Source of the DNA: Patescibacteria group bacterium | GTDB lineage: Bacteria; Patescibacteriota; Dojkabacteria; JAKAPS01 | Reading direction: 5' to 3' | DNA: 32,418 nucleotides | NCBI GenBank assembly: GCA_025450075.1 | Contig: JANWIC010000010.1 | Span: forward strand, 1 to 32,418 | In this document: positions 23,203 through 32,047 of the stretch, one piece after another | How positions within the stretch are numbered: the stretch's first letter is position 1 | Layout: every line of letters begins with the position of its first letter | Program-made: the position numbers and the translations under genes | The notes under the pieces: model-generated | The model's input: the letters and a program-made list of their open reading frames with translations, nothing else | What the model was told of the DNA's origin: nothing | Database searches by the model: none

Positions 23203-25065
23203 ATGCGAAATGTTCGTGTATTTATAAAGAAACATAAAAAAGCAACCAGTATCATTTTAGCTATTCTGGTTTTCATCGTTGCAATTGTAATTTATGCAAT
23301 CATTGGTGTATTTCATATCAAGTCAACAGTAAATGCTATCCAGGCTGACATGACACAAATTAAGGTAGACCAAAATAGCAAATCTCTGCCAAAGCTTGTC
23401 GGGGATTTAAAACAAGTGAATTCACAATTGAATGAATTAGAAAATGAAAAGAATTATTTTTTCCCATTGCAGGTAATTCCATTTTTAAACATATATTATG
23501 CTAATGCAGGGTATGCTATTAATGGAGCTAAACTTCTTGATGGAGCTTTTATTAATATAATCCAATCTTCTGTTCCGCTTGCGGATGCATTAGGATATGG
23601 AGCTCAACAAGAAAACACACAAGGGAAAATCGGTATTATAGTAAATGCATTACCGGCAATTGCGGATTCAGTAAATGGCCAAATGGAAAGTTTGCAGGAA
23701 GCGCAAAAAAACTTCAATGCAATTAATCCTTCATACATTCCAAATGTATCAGTTAAAGGGACAAAACTTCAACCTGCATTTATTCAATATCGAAGCGGAT
23801 ATAATGACTTTATCGCTTTATTACCAAAGCTCACTTCAATTTCATCTACACTTGAATCTGCATTCGGGTCACCTACTCCAAAAAATTACTTGCTTTTATT
23901 GGAAAATGATAAAGAACTGCGACCTGGTGGAGGCTTTATAACTGCTTATGGATACTTAAATTTCAATAAGGGAAACTTAGGGAAAATAGCTACAAACAAT
24001 ATCTATTATTTAGATGGAATAGATCATCCAAATGTAAAACCTCCTGTTCAAATTCAACAATATATCATCCAGGATTCATCTTCTCCCATTTGGTATATGC
24101 GGGATGCAAATTACAGTCCAGACATACCAACTGACGCTAAGGTGATTGAACAAATGTATTCGACAATACCTTCAAGCAAAGTACCTCCAATTGACGGAGT
24201 TGTTTTTATCAATACCCAACTGGTGGCTTCGATATTGAATGTAACTGGACCGATTTATGTATCAGAATACAAACAAACTGTTAGTTCATCAACTGCTTCA
24301 TATCTAATGGAATATTATGCAGAGAAAGTTGATGTAAACAATCCGACAAATAATAAAAAATTTATCAATTATTTTCTGAGCGATATTGAATCAAAAATTT
24401 TTAGTTTAAACAAAGGAGACCTGGTCAATTTCATGCAATTTCTCATTGAACAATCCCAGCAAAGAAATGTTATGGCATATGCAAATGATTCTTCGGTAGA
24501 AAGTGTCATTAATACATATAACTTTGGTGGAGCATTTCCAAAACCAAATTCCAATGATTTTATTGGAATTGCTGATGCAAATGTATTAAGCGGTAAATCC
24601 GATTTCTATATCCATCGTTCCATAACACAATCAGTAAAAGCGACTTCAAAAGGTGTTCTTGAAACGGTTAATATCACCTTTATCAATGACCATGTTGGAG
24701 ATGGATGGCTTAACCATAACTGCAAAACCTGGCTACGAGTTTATGTACCACAAGGTTCAAAACTTCTTTCAATGACAGGTGATGACCAATACTATAACGG
24801 TCCAACAAGAAGAGTATATGATGAATTAGGATACACGGTGTTTGATACTCACTTGACAGTTCCTTTAAAAAACACCCTAACTGGTCAAAATGGCGTTGTT
24901 ACTCTCGCTTTATCATATTATCTTCCCCCATCATTCAAATTAGAAAACCATTACTCACTTTCACTTTTTAAACAATCAGGGATTGCCGATATTTCAGTAG
25001 CTTCTACTTTTAACGGAAATACTCAAAAAGCTGATATGATAAAAGATACAACAATTTCATTTTGA
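23203..25065 (+). CDS. DUF4012 membrane-anchored protein
   Basis: The 620-residue protein has a basic N-terminus, a membrane segment at about residues 15-37, a helical region (40-210), and then the DUF4012 signature YLLLLENDKELRPGGGFITA (about 228-247) followed by YGYLNFNKG and a long extracellular beta-rich part to the C-terminus. DUF4012 proteins are widespread in Actinobacteria and CPR, often near polysaccharide or cell-wall genes, but no activity is established. The C-terminal half (NVTFINDHVGDGWLNHNC, RVYVPQGSKLLSM) resembles a surface domain. It converges with the DUF2079 gene, overlapping by nine bases. Confidence 0.85.
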   Translation: MRNVRVFIKKHKKATSIILAILVFIVAIVIYAIIGVFHIKSTVNAIQADMTQIKVDQNSKSLPKLVGDLKQVNSQLNELENEKNYFFPLQVIPFLNIYYANAGYAINGAKLLDGAFINIIQSSVPLADALGYGAQQENTQGKIGIIVNALPAIADSVNGQMESLQEAQKNFNAINPSYIPNVSVKGTKLQPAFIQYRSGYNDFIALLPKLTSISSTLESAFGSPTPKNYLLLLENDKELRPGGGFITAYGYLNFNKGNLGKIATNNIYYLDGIDHPNVKPPVQIQQYIIQDSSSPIWYMRDANYSPDIPTDAKVIEQMYSTIPSSKVPPIDGVVFINTQLVASILNVTGPIYVSEYKQTVSSSTASYLMEYYAEKVDVNNPTNNKKFINYFLSDIESKIFSLNKGDLVNFMQFLIEQSQQRNVMAYANDSSVESVINTYNFGGAFPKPNSNDFIGIADANVLSGKSDFYIHRSITQSVKATSKGVLETVNITFINDHVGDGWLNHNCKTWLRVYVPQGSKLLSMTGDDQYYNGPTRRVYDELGYTVFDTHLTVPLKNTLTGQNGVVTLALSYYLPPSFKLENHYSLSLFKQSGIADISVASTFNGNTQKADMIKDTTISF

Positions 25066-26448
25066 TTTCATCCGTTTGATTACTTCCCAACCGTCTTTAT
25101 TAAATACATAGACATACCCATGTTGCAGCCTGTCATTAATGATTTCCTGAATTTGCTTAAAACTTCCTAATGGCCAAACATCTAATGAATCTGATACGAT
25201 TATATAATCTGCATCGTAAACTTTCCTGCTGTACCCGATCACATAAATATTATTCCTTTGAGCAAGATGGCTAACCAATGGATTTTGTGCAATGACAGAT
25301 GCAGACGACGGAATATATGAAAGTGCAATATATCCTGTTTGTTGTACCTGGGAAAGCATAAAGCTGGATGGTTCAAACAGCTGCTTAAATGGAAATACTG
25401 CTATGGATGCAATGTTAATACTTAATATACATAACAGGAGATAAATTCGAATTTTTGAAAACAATTTGTATCTTGAAAAAATGACAAGAGCATCTATTGC
25501 CGCAAAAAAAAGTACCGGAGTTATAGTTGCAGTATAATGGCCACGCACAGACCAGTTTAGTGAAACGGAAGATAAGAACCTCTCAAAAAGAAGAGGTATT
25601 TCTAGTATAACAAGAGGAGAAAATAAAGAAAGAAAAAGAAGTGGAAGAAAAATTAAAAAAATCGTGAGCGCCTTTTGTCCAGGTGTAAACAGAGTATGAA
25701 TGAATGTAAATGGATGAAGTATTATAGAAAGTACAGCATGCGGAAGATCCTGCCCTAGGGCAGAATAATTCCAATACGAATAACCCACTCCTCCTGAAAA
25801 TGCAGGAATAACAACTTTAGTTAATAGATAAAATACAATAACTCCTGAAATAAATAATATAATTCCCTGTTTCCATTCTTTTTTCAAAATCAAATAAATA
25901 CCCAAAAAAGCTACTAGTATCGTCATGTCTTCTTTTACAAGCAATAAAAGCAAAATTAAAGGAATATATACCCATTCTTTTTTTTGCCATATCGCATAAA
26001 GTGCAAAACTAATTATTGGAACTGCAAATGCTACTTCATGAAAATCAAATCCCACTGTACTTTGTATTCCCCAATAAATGCTGTAACTGATTGAAATTAA
26101 AATTGCATTTTTGATTCCAAGTTTTTTCTCTGCAAACCAATAAATCGGAAATACTGACAAGCTAAGTAAAGCTGCTTGGGCAATAAGAAGTGAGTATGGG
26201 GATGGAATAATCCAATAAAGAGGTACAAGGAAGATTAGGATTGGAGAAAAATGGTCACCGAGGATATTCCCAACTCCGCGTATAGAACTTGATGGAATTT
26301 GGAAATGAGCATAATGCCAGATAACTTGTTCAAAAAGACCTAGGTCATAACCAAATGTTTTAAAATGGATATGCTGAATAATACTTACTGCACTATATAC
26401 AACAAATGCAGCAAAAACGATATATATGGGTGGAGAAATTCGTTTCAT
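25057..26448 (-). CDS. DUF2079 polytopic membrane protein
   Basis: The 463-residue protein has about ten membrane segments. The N-terminal part FKTFGYDLGLFEQVIWHYA and GDHFSPILIFLVPLYWI matches DUF2079, a family with a GT-C-like glycosyltransferase layout whose acidic DLGLFEQ region would lie in the first extracellular loop. FHEVAFAVPIISFALYA and KEDMTILVAFLG are also typical. The C-terminal 100 residues form a soluble extracellular domain ending VYVFNKDGWEVIKRM. It probably transfers sugars from a lipid carrier. It follows ftsI after 32 bases and is likely part of the division operon. Confidence 0.8.
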   Translation of the reverse strand: MKRISPPIYIVFAAFVVYSAVSIIQHIHFKTFGYDLGLFEQVIWHYAHFQIPSSSIRGVGNILGDHFSPILIFLVPLYWIIPSPYSLLIAQAALLSLSVFPIYWFAEKKLGIKNAILISISYSIYWGIQSTVGFDFHEVAFAVPIISFALYAIWQKKEWVYIPLILLLLLVKEDMTILVAFLGIYLILKKEWKQGIILFISGVIVFYLLTKVVIPAFSGGVGYSYWNYSALGQDLPHAVLSIILHPFTFIHTLFTPGQKALTIFLIFLPLLFLSLFSPLVILEIPLLFERFLSSVSLNWSVRGHYTATITPVLFFAAIDALVIFSRYKLFSKIRIYLLLCILSINIASIAVFPFKQLFEPSSFMLSQVQQTGYIALSYIPSSASVIAQNPLVSHLAQRNNIYVIGYSRKVYDADYIIVSDSLDVWPLGSFKQIQEIINDRLQHGYVYVFNKDGWEVIKRMKSK

Positions 26449-26480
26449 GTCATAATAGTAGCATCTTTATCAAAGAAGAG

Positions 26481-28256
26481 CTATTGAGGTGGAATTTTAT
26501 AATACAAAAACAACTCTTTTGCAATATCTGCCCAGAGCGGGACGGCTGTAGTTGCAGCATATAATCCCGCACGAGGGTATTTTAGCATGACAAGCATGAC
26601 AAATTTTGGATCTTTTGCCGGGGCATATCCAACATATGTGGCATTAATGATACCATCCGCATATCCTGCTTTATTCGAAAGCGGTACTTGTGCCGAACCG
26701 GTTTTGCTTGCAATTTCAGGCATATATTGTTTTAAAAATCGTAGTCCATAAGCCGGTTCTCCAGTTGTTGCGTATGTTAACATATCAGTAAGTTTGCTTG
26801 CTGTATCGGTAGAAATAACCCGGCCGATTGCAACAGGTTTTGTATCTTGCTCCTGACTATCTTTTACAACACTTTTTACAATATATGGTTGCATTCGGAT
26901 CCCTTTATTTGCAATAGTTTGATATATTCCAATTACCTGTAATGATGTTGCTCCATAAAACTGGCCGAATGAAGCGGTTGCAAGATCAATATCAGCCCAT
27001 GTTCCCGGATCAGGCACTAATCCAGTCTGCTCCCCTTGAAGTGTTATACCAGTCAGGGTGCCAATACCAAATGCTTTTGTATATTTTACTAAAAGATCTT
27101 TCCCTACAAGTTGAGCAACCATACTTGCACCGACATTTGAAGATTTTTTTAAAATTTCTGCCATATTCATTTTCCCATCCGGCTGCTTGTTAAAGTTATA
27201 CACATATTTTGTGTTTGCTTCATAATATCCTGAGCTGTCATTAAATATTGTATCGGGTGTTATCTTCTTTTCCTCAAGCGCAGCGGCAGCCGTTATCGCT
27301 TTCATCACAGATCCAGGTTCATAAACATTGGAAATCGCCTGGTTTTCAAATGAAGATTGCAATAAAGATGGATCTAGCTTTTTAGTCGGATCTTTACAAG
27401 CATCTTGTTTTGCAAAGACATAGTTATTGCAATCAAGGATATATCCGTTATAGTAGGTGTTAGGATCAAAGGTAGGATAATTTGCCATTGCAATAATTGC
27501 ACCTGACTTCGGATCCATAACAATAACACTGCCACTGTCTGCTTCCTGGTTATCAACCCAATAGGCAAGTTTTGTTTCAATAATTTTTTGTAAATGAGCA
27601 TCTACGGTAAGTGTAATATCTTCTCCAATGCTAGGCGGAATAAAATTGAAATTTGAATTAACAATTGGATTACCAAATTGATCCTTATTTCCAAATAAAT
27701 TTCCATCTACTCCTTTGAGGTCTCCATCAAAATATTGTTCTATTCCATATTGTCCTTCCCCAGAAGAAGGATATACAAATCCTAATACTTGCGAAAGAAG
27801 TGTGTTATTCGGATAACTTCGTTTTTGTGTAAGTATAAACTGGACAGAATTAGTATTCGTATTTGTTAATTTTGCCTCTATAGCTGATTTCTGATTTGGA
27901 GAAATACCCGTGCCGATTTGAAAATACTGTAATCCCTGGTTTTTTTGTTTTTCAAATAATGCTTTGTCAAAGGAAAATAGTGGTAAGACATTTTGTTCAA
28001 ATGATTGTAAATTTGTAATATTTGGAATATAAACATACGCATCATATTGCGGAATATTGATTGCAAGTTCTATCCCGTCTGATGATTTAATAATGCCACG
28101 AGAGGTCGAAATTGAAGTGGAATATTTTTGTTCACTATTGGCTAGAATTTGAAAACTGATATTATCATTTATCTGTAATTGATAAAGGCGATAAATAATG
28201 CTTACTGCAACAACGGCAATACAAATGCATATTACGAATATCCTGGTATTTCTCAT
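26481..28256 (-). CDS. ftsI: Class B penicillin-binding protein, FtsI/PBP2-like
   Basis: The 591-residue protein is a peptidoglycan transpeptidase of the septal FtsI type. A membrane segment lies at 5-25, followed by the pedestal domain with SRGIIKSSDGIELA (52-65), and the transpeptidase domain. The three active-site motifs are intact: Ser316-Val-Met-Lys319 in PGSVMKAITAA, Ser372-Ser-Asn374 and Lys518-Thr-Gly520 in ASKTGSAQVP. There are no PASTA repeats. It starts nine bases after the FtsL-like gene within the mraZ operon, which supports a septal role. Confidence 0.94.
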   Translation of the reverse strand: MRNTRIFVICICIAVVAVSIIYRLYQLQINDNISFQILANSEQKYSTSISTSRGIIKSSDGIELAINIPQYDAYVYIPNITNLQSFEQNVLPLFSFDKALFEKQKNQGLQYFQIGTGISPNQKSAIEAKLTNTNTNSVQFILTQKRSYPNNTLLSQVLGFVYPSSGEGQYGIEQYFDGDLKGVDGNLFGNKDQFGNPIVNSNFNFIPPSIGEDITLTVDAHLQKIIETKLAYWVDNQEADSGSVIVMDPKSGAIIAMANYPTFDPNTYYNGYILDCNNYVFAKQDACKDPTKKLDPSLLQSSFENQAISNVYEPGSVMKAITAAAALEEKKITPDTIFNDSSGYYEANTKYVYNFNKQPDGKMNMAEILKKSSNVGASMVAQLVGKDLLVKYTKAFGIGTLTGITLQGEQTGLVPDPGTWADIDLATASFGQFYGATSLQVIGIYQTIANKGIRMQPYIVKSVVKDSQEQDTKPVAIGRVISTDTASKLTDMLTYATTGEPAYGLRFLKQYMPEIASKTGSAQVPLSNKAGYADGIINATYVGYAPAKDPKFVMLVMLKYPRAGLYAATTAVPLWADIAKELFLYYKIPPQ

Positions 28257-28265
28257 CCCGTGCAG

Positions 28266-28583
28266 TTAATGTTCCATATTATAGCTGATTGCATTCGAAT
28301 TCGTCACATAGAGAATGTTATCAGCCTCATGCATGCCAAGTGTTTGAGCTTTTTGATAAACTTGATCAATATTTTGTGCATCTGCAATTTTTTCCTGTAA
28401 TACCTGGTTCTTGATACTTAAAGTAGAAATATTATTTGAGTAATCTGTTATATTGGTACTTTGAGTGTCTGAATGAGTCATCAAAACTAATAATGAAAAA
28501 ATGACAGCAAAATTTAAGAGTACGAGCAATGCTGTCAGCTTGTAGGTGGTAAATAAATGATTTTTTTCTATTCTTTTTCTCAT
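28266..28583 (-). CDS. ftsL: FtsL-like division protein
   Basis: The frame is open to a TTG at 28613 inside rsmH, but the ATG at 28583, eleven bases after the rsmH stop, is the better start and gives 105 residues. It is a bitopic protein: short basic cytoplasmic tail (MRKRIEKNH), one membrane helix (about 16-36), then an extracellular coiled coil (ISTLSIKNQVLQEKIADAQN) and a C-terminal part AQTLGMHEADNILYVTNS. This matches FtsL/FtsB-type septum proteins, which bridge FtsQ and FtsW/FtsI. Position between rsmH and ftsI favours FtsL. Confidence 0.78.
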   Translation of the reverse strand: MRKRIEKNHLFTTYKLTALLVLLNFAVIFSLLVLMTHSDTQSTNITDYSNNISTLSIKNQVLQEKIADAQNIDQVYQKAQTLGMHEADNILYVTNSNAISYNMEH

Positions 28584-28593
28584 ATATTGTGGG

Positions 28594-29532
28594 TCAATTA
28601 AGTACTTTTTCAAAACATCGAAGTTTTGCGCTTCTCGCGCGCTTGTTTCTATCTACTTCTTCTTTATCTGCCATTTGCATCTCACCAATCTCTCTATATT
28701 TTCCATTTTGAACAAAATGTCTTTTAATAATCTTATCTTCCAGTGAATGGAATGATAACCATGCTACTCTTCCATTGATTGCAAGAGAAGTATCAACTGC
28801 CTTTACTGCTTGTTCAATCCCTTCCATTTCGCTATTTACTGCAATCCGTAGTGCTTGAAATGTTTTTGCATACGGGTTTTTGTAATAAAAAGGGATACTT
28901 CTTTTAATTGCATCACAAAGTCCTCTGGTTGTCGTAATCGGCTTTTCTTTCCTTGCTGCAATAATTCCTCGCGCAATCCGTTTTGCAAAAACTTCTTCTC
29001 CATATTCGCGTAATATCTGTTCCAGTTCTTTTTCATACATTCCGTTAACTAAATCTGCTGCACTTACACCCAGTCTTTTATCCATTCTCATGTCTAATGG
29101 TCCATTTTGCATATAGCTGAAACCCTTTTCAGGTTCATCTATCTGGTATGAAGAAACTCCTAAATCAAAAAGAATTCCTGAAGCTTTTGTCTTAGTATAA
29201 CCTAGCATTGTTGTTACTTCAGTAAGAATCTGATCAAGATATTTGTAATTATTATGTGCAAGAGCTGCATAACAATCTCCTCTTTTGAAAATGAGGATGT
29301 CATCCATCTCATTAATCCTGATAAATTCTTGTTGTAAAAGAGCATTTGTATTGTGTTCAATCGCATCCTGATCTACATCAATACCAATACATAATCCTTC
29401 ATGCAGTCTTTTAATCATGGAATTAAAATGTCCACCTCCACCAACAGTACAGTCTACATAGATGCCTTCGTCTGTAATTTGTAAAAGATCAATAATTTTT
29501 TCTCTTAAAACCGGTTCATGATAATTCATCAT
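28594..29532 (-). CDS. rsmH: 16S rRNA m4C1402 methyltransferase RsmH
   Basis: RsmH (MraW) N4-methylates C1402 of 16S rRNA using S-adenosylmethionine. The 312-residue protein has the N-terminal YHEPVLREKIIDLL, the SAM-binding VDCTVGGGGHFNSMIK, ILFDLGVSSYQIDEPEKGFS, GPLDMRMDKR, FQALRIAVNSEM and RVAWLSFHSLEDKIIKRHF, all characteristic. The ATG shares one base with the mraZ stop (TAATG), so translation is coupled to mraZ. Confidence 0.97.
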   Translation of the reverse strand: MMNYHEPVLREKIIDLLQITDEGIYVDCTVGGGGHFNSMIKRLHEGLCIGIDVDQDAIEHNTNALLQQEFIRINEMDDILIFKRGDCYAALAHNNYKYLDQILTEVTTMLGYTKTKASGILFDLGVSSYQIDEPEKGFSYMQNGPLDMRMDKRLGVSAADLVNGMYEKELEQILREYGEEVFAKRIARGIIAARKEKPITTTRGLCDAIKRSIPFYYKNPYAKTFQALRIAVNSEMEGIEQAVKAVDTSLAINGRVAWLSFHSLEDKIIKRHFVQNGKYREIGEMQMADKEEVDRNKRARSAKLRCFEKVLN

Positions 29533-29960
29533 TACCCAATCTCATGTAATTTATCTGCAATCTGTGCACTGTTTTCATACAAATAGCTTTTTCTTTCAAC
29601 CCATTTTTCTTTATCCCAGATTTCAACCCATCTACTCAGGCCTAAAAATACTAATTCATCAGATAATTGCGCATATTCTATAAGGTTTTCAGGAAGAACA
29701 AATCTTCCCTGTGAATCCAAATCCGCTTCAACTGCTCCACCAATTAAAAACCTCGCTGTATCTCGCAAAGTATTATTAGTAAAAGGAAGAGTTTCTAAAG
29801 TTGAAGTTAGTCCTTCCCATTGGGATCTCGAAACCATAACAAGACATCTTTCATACCCTTGCGTAACAATACAAGTTCCTCCCAATTCATCACGGAATTT
29901 TTTAGGAACTGCAGTCCGATTCTTTTCTCCTAATTTTGTTCTGTATTCTCCGATGAGCAT
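29532..29960 (-). CDS. mraZ: Transcriptional regulator MraZ
   Basis: MraZ represses its own division operon by binding repeats near the promoter. The ATG at 29960 gives 142 residues beginning MLIGEYRTKLGEKNRTAVP, the standard MraZ start; an upstream GTG at 29984 lies inside the operator and is rejected. The two SpoVT/AbrB-like halves are visible: EKNRTAVPKKFRDEL and DLDSQGRFVLPENLIEYA. The C-terminus WDKEKWVERKSYL is also typical. The operator lies between promoter and start codon at 29981-30004. Confidence 0.95.
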   Translation of the reverse strand: MLIGEYRTKLGEKNRTAVPKKFRDELGGTCIVTQGYERCLVMVSRSQWEGLTSTLETLPFTNNTLRDTARFLIGGAVEADLDSQGRFVLPENLIEYAQLSDELVFLGLSRWVEIWDKEKWVERKSYLYENSAQIADKLHEIG

Positions 29961-29980
29961 AAGTGCAGATAAACTATTCA

Positions 29981-30004
29981 CCACTATTCACCACTTACAT
30001 CCAC
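29981..30004 (-). promoter_or_regulatory. MraZ operator: three GTGG repeats at 10-bp spacing
   Basis: On the minus strand GTGG occurs at 30001-30004, 29991-29994 and 29981-29984, each followed by six bases, so the period is exactly 10. This matches the direct-repeat type of MraZ-binding box in other bacteria. The repeats sit at the expected transcription start and just downstream of it, suited to repression. Confidence 0.75.
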
Positions 30005-30008
30005 CTCT

Positions 30009-30037
30009 ACAATATCATTAATAAATGTCATCGTCAA
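30009..30037 (-). promoter_or_regulatory. Promoter of the mraZ division operon
   Basis: On the minus strand TTGACG (30032-30037) and TATTGT (30009-30014) are separated by 17 bases, directly in front of the MraZ operator. Confidence 0.6.
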
Positions 30038-30062
30038 TAGGTATTTTCACCTTTCCACCCTT

Positions 30063-30091
30063 TTGATTTTTTAGACAAATCGAGATATGAT
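30063..30091 (+). promoter_or_regulatory. Candidate promoter for the gene at 30116
   Basis: TTGATT (30063-30068) and TATGAT (30086-30091) have 17-base spacing and lie 24 bases before the ATG at 30116. It is divergent from the mraZ promoter. Confidence 0.5.
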
Positions 30092-30115
30092 AGGTACATA
30101 TATCGTTTGCTGATA

Positions 30116-32047
30116 ATGCGAAAAAGACTGCTCCTGCCCGCTTTTGCCATTTGTATAGTGGGAGGAATAGTATTCTTCCTGATTTTCCATAAAATTTCAC
30201 CCTCAATATCTCCAGTAAAGCCGAAAGGACCATATGATGCACAAATCTACGATGTGCAAGAATCACTGCTTGAAAGTATGATGAATGCAGGATTGAATAA
30301 AAATAATGGGATAAATAATGGACTTGGGACACTTTGGAAAAACTGGACAATGAATTCACAGCATGCAATACAGGGAAATGTTAATATTACATCAACAAGC
30401 CCCAATAGCCTTTCTGATATTATATATTTAAACATCCTGCTTACTCACCAAAAAAGATATTCTCTTCCCAATCTGCATGATGCTATTGCATCACAAGAGG
30501 CAATAGTAAAGCAGGAAATCTCAGACCATACTGCTATGCAACCGGAAGCGTATCCGTATCTTGAAGATATAGCTGGATTAACAAATGACCAAAGTTATGC
30601 ATATGCATCAACAGCTATTGCAGAAAACATATCTACTTTATTTGATTCCATACGACAAACTGTTTTTGATCAGAGTAGTGATCATCCAAATGGTTTTTAC
30701 CAAACACAAAAAGCATTAGCCCAGGGTTCAGATCTCCTGACAGAGGGATTGAAAGCGAAAAACCCGACTTACATCCAAGAAGGACAGCAAATCATTTCAT
30801 TTGTATATACTCATAGCTTCATCCAACCCTACAATGTGCTTCCAGACACAATGGATTCTGTAATTGCCCCGGATGGGAATCCCAATTCAGATGAGGCACT
30901 ATATCCAGTTCATGCTGCTGATATAACATTTAGCCAAGAGGCAGCTTCAATTCAAATATTATTATCTCTTTTTCAGCTTACACACGAAAGCATGTATCTT
31001 ACTGATGCACAAACACTCCTAACACCATTTTTAGGTACAAAACAAACAACCTGGGATACAATAAACCTTGGATACTATCCAAAAGCAATTCTAGATGGTG
31101 ATAGCCAATCAAATCCCGGGAATATTACCGTTACAACTGATACAAAATCTCCATTGACACAATCTTTATTGCTTCAGGCAATACATCAATATAACCAAAT
31201 AGCTTCATATCCGGATAATCAAGCAGAATCATCTCTTCTTCAAGTAGTTTTACATCACGCATATAGTGAAGCGCTTCTTGGTGTTCCAAACTCAACAACA
31301 GCTGAATGGACAGGCGGGGTGACAATTGATACCCAAAGCATGCTTTATATGCTTGAGGCACTTCTTGCATACAATGTTCCTGTCATACAACTAACACCAG
31401 TTGTAGCAACTGCAACGAGTACACCAACACCTACTGTTCCATCAACTCTAACTCCAACCCAAATTACTATTACTACAACTCCAACTGTAACATCAACTCC
31501 TATACCTATTCCGACTACAATAACTCCAACAAACATTCCAATTGTTACACATCCTATCGTATTGCATACTACTACTCCAACTCCTTCTCCTATTGCAACA
31601 CAATCTGTTCTGATTACAATTCAGCAAGCAGTTATTACCCCGATTACTATCCCTGTTCCAGGATCAAGCCAGGTATCGTTACTTAATGCGAATGGTTTAC
31701 CAATTAATAATGCAATTCTTCATTATTCAAATGCTTCTGGTGATAAACAGGATATTCTTTCAGCAAGCAATGGACTAGCAAAAATTCCGGGAAGTGGATA
31801 TACCTTAAATACAATAGTTATCAATACAATAACTATTCCAATTCAGCAGGATCTCGATGCAACACAAGGGTATAGAATAACAGTAGATGTGGTAAACGGA
31901 AAAGTACTTTCGATTCATGCATATAGCGGTGAAAATTATCTTACACTCATTACAGCAGTTTCTATAGCCATTCTTATAACAATTTTCTTTTTCCTTATGT
32001 ATGAGAAGCTCAGATCATCAAAAGGATTTTATGGAAACAGATTATGA
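30116..32047 (+). CDS. Large surface protein with helical and Thr/Pro-rich regions
   Basis: The ATG at 30116 (MRKRLLLPAFAICIVGG) is preferred over the in-frame TTG at 30107, giving 643 residues. A membrane segment at about 5-26 is followed by a helical domain (about 40-425) with repeated helix pairs such as YLNILLTHQKRYSLPNLHDA, QEGQQIISFVYTHSF and EAASIQILLSLFQLTHESMY, which recall the (alpha/alpha)6 barrel of some glycoside hydrolases, but no catalytic motif is certain. Then comes a Thr/Pro-rich linker (about 430-510), a beta domain (about 520-600) and a C-terminal membrane helix (about 605-627) with a short basic tail. The protein thus appears anchored at both ends. It is divergent from mraZ. 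Confidence 0.65.
   Translation: MRKRLLLPAFAICIVGGIVFFLIFHKISPSISPVKPKGPYDAQIYDVQESLLESMMNAGLNKNNGINNGLGTLWKNWTMNSQHAIQGNVNITSTSPNSLSDIIYLNILLTHQKRYSLPNLHDAIASQEAIVKQEISDHTAMQPEAYPYLEDIAGLTNDQSYAYASTAIAENISTLFDSIRQTVFDQSSDHPNGFYQTQKALAQGSDLLTEGLKAKNPTYIQEGQQIISFVYTHSFIQPYNVLPDTMDSVIAPDGNPNSDEALYPVHAADITFSQEAASIQILLSLFQLTHESMYLTDAQTLLTPFLGTKQTTWDTINLGYYPKAILDGDSQSNPGNITVTTDTKSPLTQSLLLQAIHQYNQIASYPDNQAESSLLQVVLHHAYSEALLGVPNSTTAEWTGGVTIDTQSMLYMLEALLAYNVPVIQLTPVVATATSTPTPTVPSTLTPTQITITTTPTVTSTPIPIPTTITPTNIPIVTHPIVLHTTTPTPSPIATQSVLITIQQAVITPITIPVPGSSQVSLLNANGLPINNAILHYSNASGDKQDILSASNGLAKIPGSGYTLNTIVINTITIPIQQDLDATQGYRITVDVVNGKVLSIHAYSGENYLTLITAVSIAILITIFFFLMYEKLRSSKGFYGNRL

Noticed and set aside
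29961-29984. Upstream GTG start for mraZ
   Set aside because: The GTG is part of the third operator repeat, and the ATG at 29960 gives the standard MraZ N-terminus.
31380-31620. Repetitive ACTCCAAC-like sequence
   Set aside because: It is the coding sequence of the Thr/Pro-rich linker, not a DNA repeat element.
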